A stretch of DNA of 9,279 nt, taken from the NCBI GenBank assembly GCA_022561415.1, contig JADFRH010000072.1, positions 1 through 9,279 on the forward strand, given 5' to 3'. The stretch comes from Planctomycetota bacterium (GTDB lineage: Bacteria; Planctomycetota; Phycisphaerae; UBA1845). Numbering within the stretch: the stretch's first letter is position 1; every line of letters begins with the position of its first letter. Positions 6,730 through 9,279 of this stretch are shown here, one piece after another. Below the pieces are notes generated by a model. The model searched no databases and was not told the origin of the DNA. It saw only the letters and a program-made list of their open reading frames with translations. Position numbers and translations under genes: made by a program.

Positions 6730-7392
6730 ATGAGTGATCGAACGCTGCAAATCCACGTCACTAACGACCCGACCTACATGGAAAACGGACTCACGCTCTA
6801 CTTCTGCGAGGGTGGGCCTTGCTGGATCGTCGATCCCGGACTGCCGCCACAGGCGAGCCAGATCATCGAACATGTACGGGCGAAGTCGCTACGGCCCAGT
6901 GCCATCGTCCTGACCCATGCCCACGCCGATCACATCGCCGGCATCGACGAGGTCCGCAAAGCCCTGGGCCAAATGCCGGTCTATCTCGCGAAAGAGGAGT
7001 GGCCGGCGTTGAGCGATCCCGCAGAGAACCTCTCGGCCATGAGCGGCACGGGGTTTGTAACGGACGTCAGCGACCCGCGCGACCTGTCGCCCGGCGAGAC
7101 GCTCGAACTCGACGGAAGTCAATGGAGCATCAGCAACACCTCCGGCCACTCGCCCGGCGGCCGCACGTTCTATTGTAGTGAGCTCGGCATCGCGATCGTG
7201 GGCGATGCCCTCTTCGCTGGAAGCGTCGGGCGCGTCGATTTCCATCACAGCAACGGCGACCAACTCATGCGAAACATCCGTGAGCGTCTCATGACGCTTC
7301 CGGACGAAACGCGTGTGATCTGCGGACATGGTCCGGAGACTACCATCGGGCGGGAAAAGCAGACCAACCCCTTCATCCTTCACGGTCTCTGA
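6730..7392 (+). CDS. MBL-fold metallohydrolase, glyoxalase II-like
   Basis: A 220-residue metallo-beta-lactamase-fold hydrolase of the glyoxalase II/YcbL-like type, which hydrolyses thioesters or related bonds using a two-metal centre. All expected ligands are present: THAHADH (His63, His65, Asp67, His68), SGHSPGG (His140), GDALFAGSVGR (Asp159) and CGHGPETTIGREKQTNPF (His200). Length and spacing fit a complete single-domain member; no signal peptide is seen, so it is likely cytoplasmic. The ATG at 6730 is chosen because the first strand (LQIHVTNDP) follows at once, but the nearest GGAG is about 15 bases away, so initiation looks weak. Its stop overlaps the start of the next gene (TGATG), indicating coupling with a glycosyltransferase. 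The true substrate is unknown. Confidence 0.87.
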   Translation: MSDRTLQIHVTNDPTYMENGLTLYFCEGGPCWIVDPGLPPQASQIIEHVRAKSLRPSAIVLTHAHADHIAGIDEVRKALGQMPVYLAKEEWPALSDPAENLSAMSGTGFVTDVSDPRDLSPGETLELDGSQWSISNTSGHSPGGRTFYCSELGIAIVGDALFAGSVGRVDFHHSNGDQLMRNIRERLMTLPDETRVICGHGPETTIGREKQTNPFILHGL

Positions 7393-8165
7393 TGTCAACA
7401 GGATCGCCCGACGACCTGTCCAACGTTGCGGCCATCATCCCGGCGCTCAATGAGGCCGAAGCGCTCGGGCACCTTCTGCCCGCGTTGCAGCGCTTCACGC
7501 TGGGACAGGTCATCGTCTGCGACAACGGCTCGACCGATGAAACGCGCGACGTTGCAAGAATGCACGGCGCAATCTGGATATACGAACCCAAGCGCGGCTA
7601 CGGAGCGGCCTGCTACGCCGGCATCGAGCATCTTGCGGAGAACACCGACAGAATCGGCTTGCCGATCGACACAGTCGTCTTTATCGACGCCGATCAGACG
7701 CGCGAGGTCGAGTTGCTTCCTGCGTTGGTCGAGCCGATCGCGCGCGGCGACGCCGACTTCGTGATCGGAGCCCGTATACCCGGGTTACGCGAAGCGGGGT
7801 CGGCCACCTGGCCGCAACGATTCGGCAACTGGCTGATGCCGAACCTGATCCGATGGGGCTGGGGACACCGCTACATGGATCTGGGTCCGTTCCGCGCGAT
7901 CCGGCGGGAGCCGCTCGAAGCCATGGGCATGCGCGATCGCGCCTACGGCTGGACGATCGAGATGCAGATTCGCGCCGTGGAGCTGGGGCTGCGCATCTTG
8001 GAGATTCCGATCCCCCATCGAAAACGCGAGCACGGACGCGACAAGATCAGCGGCACAGTCCGCGGTACGGCACTGGCCGGGTACTGGATCGTCAAGACGT
8101 GCGCGTCGATGTGGCTGACGAAGCGAGGACGAGGAAAGAAGTTAAGAGTGAAGAGTGATGAGTGA
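7392..8165 (+). CDS. DPMS-like family 2 glycosyltransferase
   Basis: A GT2 enzyme resembling dolichyl/polyprenyl-phosphate sugar transferases, which move a sugar from a nucleotide donor to a lipid phosphate at the membrane. Seen: IIPALNEAEAL (15-25), VCDNGSTDET (42-51), the DxD motif IDADQ (98-102), FVIGARIPG (123-131), YMDLGPFRAIRREPL (161-175) and WTIEMQIRA (187-195). There are no long C-terminal membrane helices, only a weakly hydrophobic stretch at about 225-243. The ATG overlaps the MBL stop by one base and has no separate ribosome site. Residues about 85-94 (TDRIGLPIDT), just before the DxD strand, resemble the dispersed repeat and may be a repeat-coded insertion. The final residues (VKSDE) and stop come from an AGAGTGA-type repeat, so the original C-terminus may have differed slightly. 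Confidence 0.87.
   Translation: MSTGSPDDLSNVAAIIPALNEAEALGHLLPALQRFTLGQVIVCDNGSTDETRDVARMHGAIWIYEPKRGYGAACYAGIEHLAENTDRIGLPIDTVVFIDADQTREVELLPALVEPIARGDADFVIGARIPGLREAGSATWPQRFGNWLMPNLIRWGWGHRYMDLGPFRAIRREPLEAMGMRDRAYGWTIEMQIRAVELGLRILEIPIPHRKREHGRDKISGTVRGTALAGYWIVKTCASMWLTKRGRGKKLRVKSDE
7645..7670 (+). repeat. Possible degenerate copy of the dispersed repeat in a coding region
   Basis: Positions 7645-7666 share most bases with the tandem-array unit (ccgaca, tcggcttgccga) with a few changes. It codes for TDRIGLPID just ahead of the DxD motif, a place where GT2 length varies. The similarity could be partly chance in GC-rich DNA. Confidence 0.4.
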
Positions 8166-9279
8166 AGAGTGATGGCAGCCCGTCTTCACTAGCAACTCTT
8201 CACTCTTCACTATGGACTCTTCACTCGTACCCCCCACGAGCCGCTCAAACACGTTCGCCAGCTCCGCCGCGCGGTGTGCTCGGTCGAAGCGGTGGACGCC
8301 CGACCAGGTTCGAGTCGGTCGGCAAGCCGACTCTGTCGGTTCGTCCAGGCTGCGAAGTGCCTGCCCTGCGATGGCATTCGCGAGCGCCCGCTCATCGCCC
8401 GGCTCGCACACGACCGCCTGTGCCTCTGCATCTGCGAGAATGTCCACGGTCGGATTCCCGTGCGCACACGTCGCGATGATCGGCCGTTTGATCGCAAGAT
8501 ACTCGAAGAGCTTGTTGGGCACCTGCAGCTCGCCGCCTAGTCCGTCGGAGGCGGCCAGCATCAACGCATCGCTGCCAGCCATGTACCCCAGCGACTCGGC
8601 GTGCGACTTCGGTCCCAGCACCCGAACGACGTCGGCAAGCCCGTGGAACGCCGCCAGCTCTTCGAGCGACTTCCCATCAAATGTCGTCGGACCGATCAAC
8701 TGGACCACGACTTTTTCGGCGAGGCTCGGCGCATCTTTCAAGGCACGCCGCAGCGCAGCGAACCAGACGGCCGGATTGCGTCCACCGTAGAACTGGCCGC
8801 AATGGGTCATCACGAATCGATCGCGTCCGGCATCGCGCAGCGGCTTGATTCCTTCAAGGAGCCCGGCGTCAAACCCGTTCATGATCGTCGAGCACTTGCC
8901 TTGCAAGAAAGGAAAACGTCTCAAGAACTCTTGCGTCATGCGGGTCGTGCAACAGACGACGTGACTAGCGCTACGCAGCACACGTCGCTCCAGCCACGCA
9001 TCCCATCGGCGAAGCGTCGAATACGGAATCCTGCGAAACGGGTTGAACGTCCACGGGTCGCGAAAGTCCGCCACCCAGGGCAAACCGGTCCGCCGACTCA
9101 GCGCCTTGGCGATCAGATGGGCGCTCATGTAAGGCGAGGTCGAGTAGAGAACCTCGGGGCGGCGGCGCTTTATCTCACGCAGGCCGGCGCGAACGGCCGG
9201 TCCGATCCAACCGACACGCGAGTCCGGCGTCATGAGAAGGCGCGAGAACCAATCGCGAAAGCCGCGCGTCGAAACGTCG
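8142..9279 (-). CDS. GT4-type glycosyltransferase, C-terminal part (5' end missing)
   Basis: This is the greater part of a GT-B glycosyltransferase of the GT4 type. Counting from the internal ATG at 9233: RPEVLYSTSPYMSAHLIAKAL (25-45) and LPWVADFRDPW (51-61) end the N-terminal domain; FVMTHCGQFYGGRN (140-153) opens the C-terminal domain; VRVLGPKSHAESLGYMAGSDALML (203-226) and VPNKLFEYLAIKRPIIA (238-254) form the donor-sugar site. The first strand with its Gly loop is missing. The frame stays open upstream of 9233 to the window edge, reading DVSTRGFRDWFSRLL, so 9233 is unlikely to be the true start. It fits in frame with the plus-strand piece at 1041-1376. Residues 297-307 (DEPTESACRPT) and about 337-363 are repeat-coded. 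It overlaps the convergent GT2 gene by 24 bases. Confidence 0.85.
   Translation of the reverse strand, partial: DVSTRGFRDWFSRLLMTPDSRVGWIGPAVRAGLREIKRRRPEVLYSTSPYMSAHLIAKALSRRTGLPWVADFRDPWTFNPFRRIPYSTLRRWDAWLERRVLRSASHVVCCTTRMTQEFLRRFPFLQGKCSTIMNGFDAGLLEGIKPLRDAGRDRFVMTHCGQFYGGRNPAVWFAALRRALKDAPSLAEKVVVQLIGPTTFDGKSLEELAAFHGLADVVRVLGPKSHAESLGYMAGSDALMLAASDGLGGELQVPNKLFEYLAIKRPIIATCAHGNPTVDILADAEAQAVVCEPGDERALANAIAGQALRSLDEPTESACRPTRTWSGVHRFDRAHRAAELANVFERLVGGTSEESIVKSEELLVKTGCHHSSLITLHS
8145..8226. repeat. AGAGTGA-type inverted repeat between convergent genes
   Basis: The left arm (8145-8175) repeats agagtga and gagtgaag; the right arm (8190-8226) carries the complement, actcttcact, several times. 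The arms can pair into a long imperfect hairpin around the centre cagcccg. Both convergent glycosyltransferase genes end within it: it supplies VKSDE plus the stop on the plus strand and the last roughly 27 residues on the minus strand. It may also act as a two-way transcription end. Confidence 0.75.
8318..8339 (-). repeat. Dispersed repeat copy inside the GT4 C-terminal part
   Basis: In the gene's sense this reads ccgacagagtcggcttgccg and onward, matching the 21-bp array unit with a single change (acagagt for acaaagt). It adds the peptide EPTESACRPT near the end of the enzyme, after the conserved fold, where an insertion should be tolerated. Confidence 0.7.
9267..9279. repeat. Inverted copy of the junction repeat at the window edge
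   Basis: The last bases read cgtcgaaacgtcg. Their reverse complement shares 11 bases, cgacgtttcga, with 1367-1377 and sits in the same reading frame of the GT4 half gene. The plus-strand reading also matches 1342-1353 directly over 12 bases, so this motif exists in both orientations at the left junction. Confidence 0.7.

Noticed and set aside
8142..9233. Complete glycosyltransferase starting at the ATG at 9233
   Set aside because: The frame stays open to the window edge with plausible protein sequence, and the essential N-terminal Gly-loop strand would be missing.
1342..9278. Direct repeat of cgtcgaaacgtc suggesting excision of a circular element
   Set aside because: The match is only 12 bases within a repetitive motif, there is no integrase or mobility gene, and only the inverted pairing restores the GT4 reading frame.

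Overview
The window is 9.3 kb of GC-rich bacterial DNA. Its style points to Planctomycetota or a close relative. The clues are short dispersed palindromic repeats both between and inside genes, a large exported Cys-rich protein with a cohesin-like head and a C-terminal membrane/arginine tail, and DPMS-like and GT4-type glycosyltransferases. This assignment is inferred from gene content; there is no rRNA or marker gene here.

Layout from left to right. At 10-1044 (+) lies a membrane-anchored family 2 glycosyltransferase. It overlaps by ATGA with the N-terminal part of a GT4-type glycosyltransferase (1041-1376, running out of frame-sense to 1484). At 1331-1405 there is a repeat-rich junction with an 18-bp perfect palindrome. 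At 1363-3042 (+) is an exported M49-like (dipeptidyl-peptidase III-related) metallopeptidase. Two back-to-back hairpins (3073-3136) separate it from a convergent 976-residue exported Cys-rich protein (6090-3160, -). A roughly 640-bp non-coding stretch follows, holding a C7/A7 tract, a TATAAT box and a 21-bp tandem array. Next come an MBL-fold glyoxalase II-like hydrolase (6730-7392, +) and a DPMS-like family 2 glycosyltransferase (7392-8165, +), which overlap by one base. Last is the C-terminal part of a GT4 glycosyltransferase on the minus strand (9279-8142), open at the window edge.

The main observation is that the two GT4 pieces look like halves of one gene. The plus-strand piece has the GT4 N-terminal motif but no C-terminal domain; the minus-strand piece lacks exactly that N-terminus. 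Both reach the same short sequence, cgacgtttcga, in the same reading frame (Asp-Val-Ser). Joining 1041-1376 to the reverse complement of 9269-8142 gives one continuous protein of about 487 residues. Either the roughly 7.9 kb between the copies has been inverted, or the contig was joined wrongly at this repeat. The window ending in the same repeat is compatible with both.

The second theme is repeat traffic into genes. One ~22-bp palindromic unit appears as a tandem array upstream of the MBL gene and as in-frame peptide-coding insertions in at least two glycosyltransferase genes, possibly three. Another repeat (AGAGTGA type) supplies the C-termini and stop codons of two convergent genes. The glycosyltransferases suggest a surface polysaccharide or glycoconjugate locus; the M49-like enzyme and the Cys-rich protein are exported and have no evident biochemical link to it.
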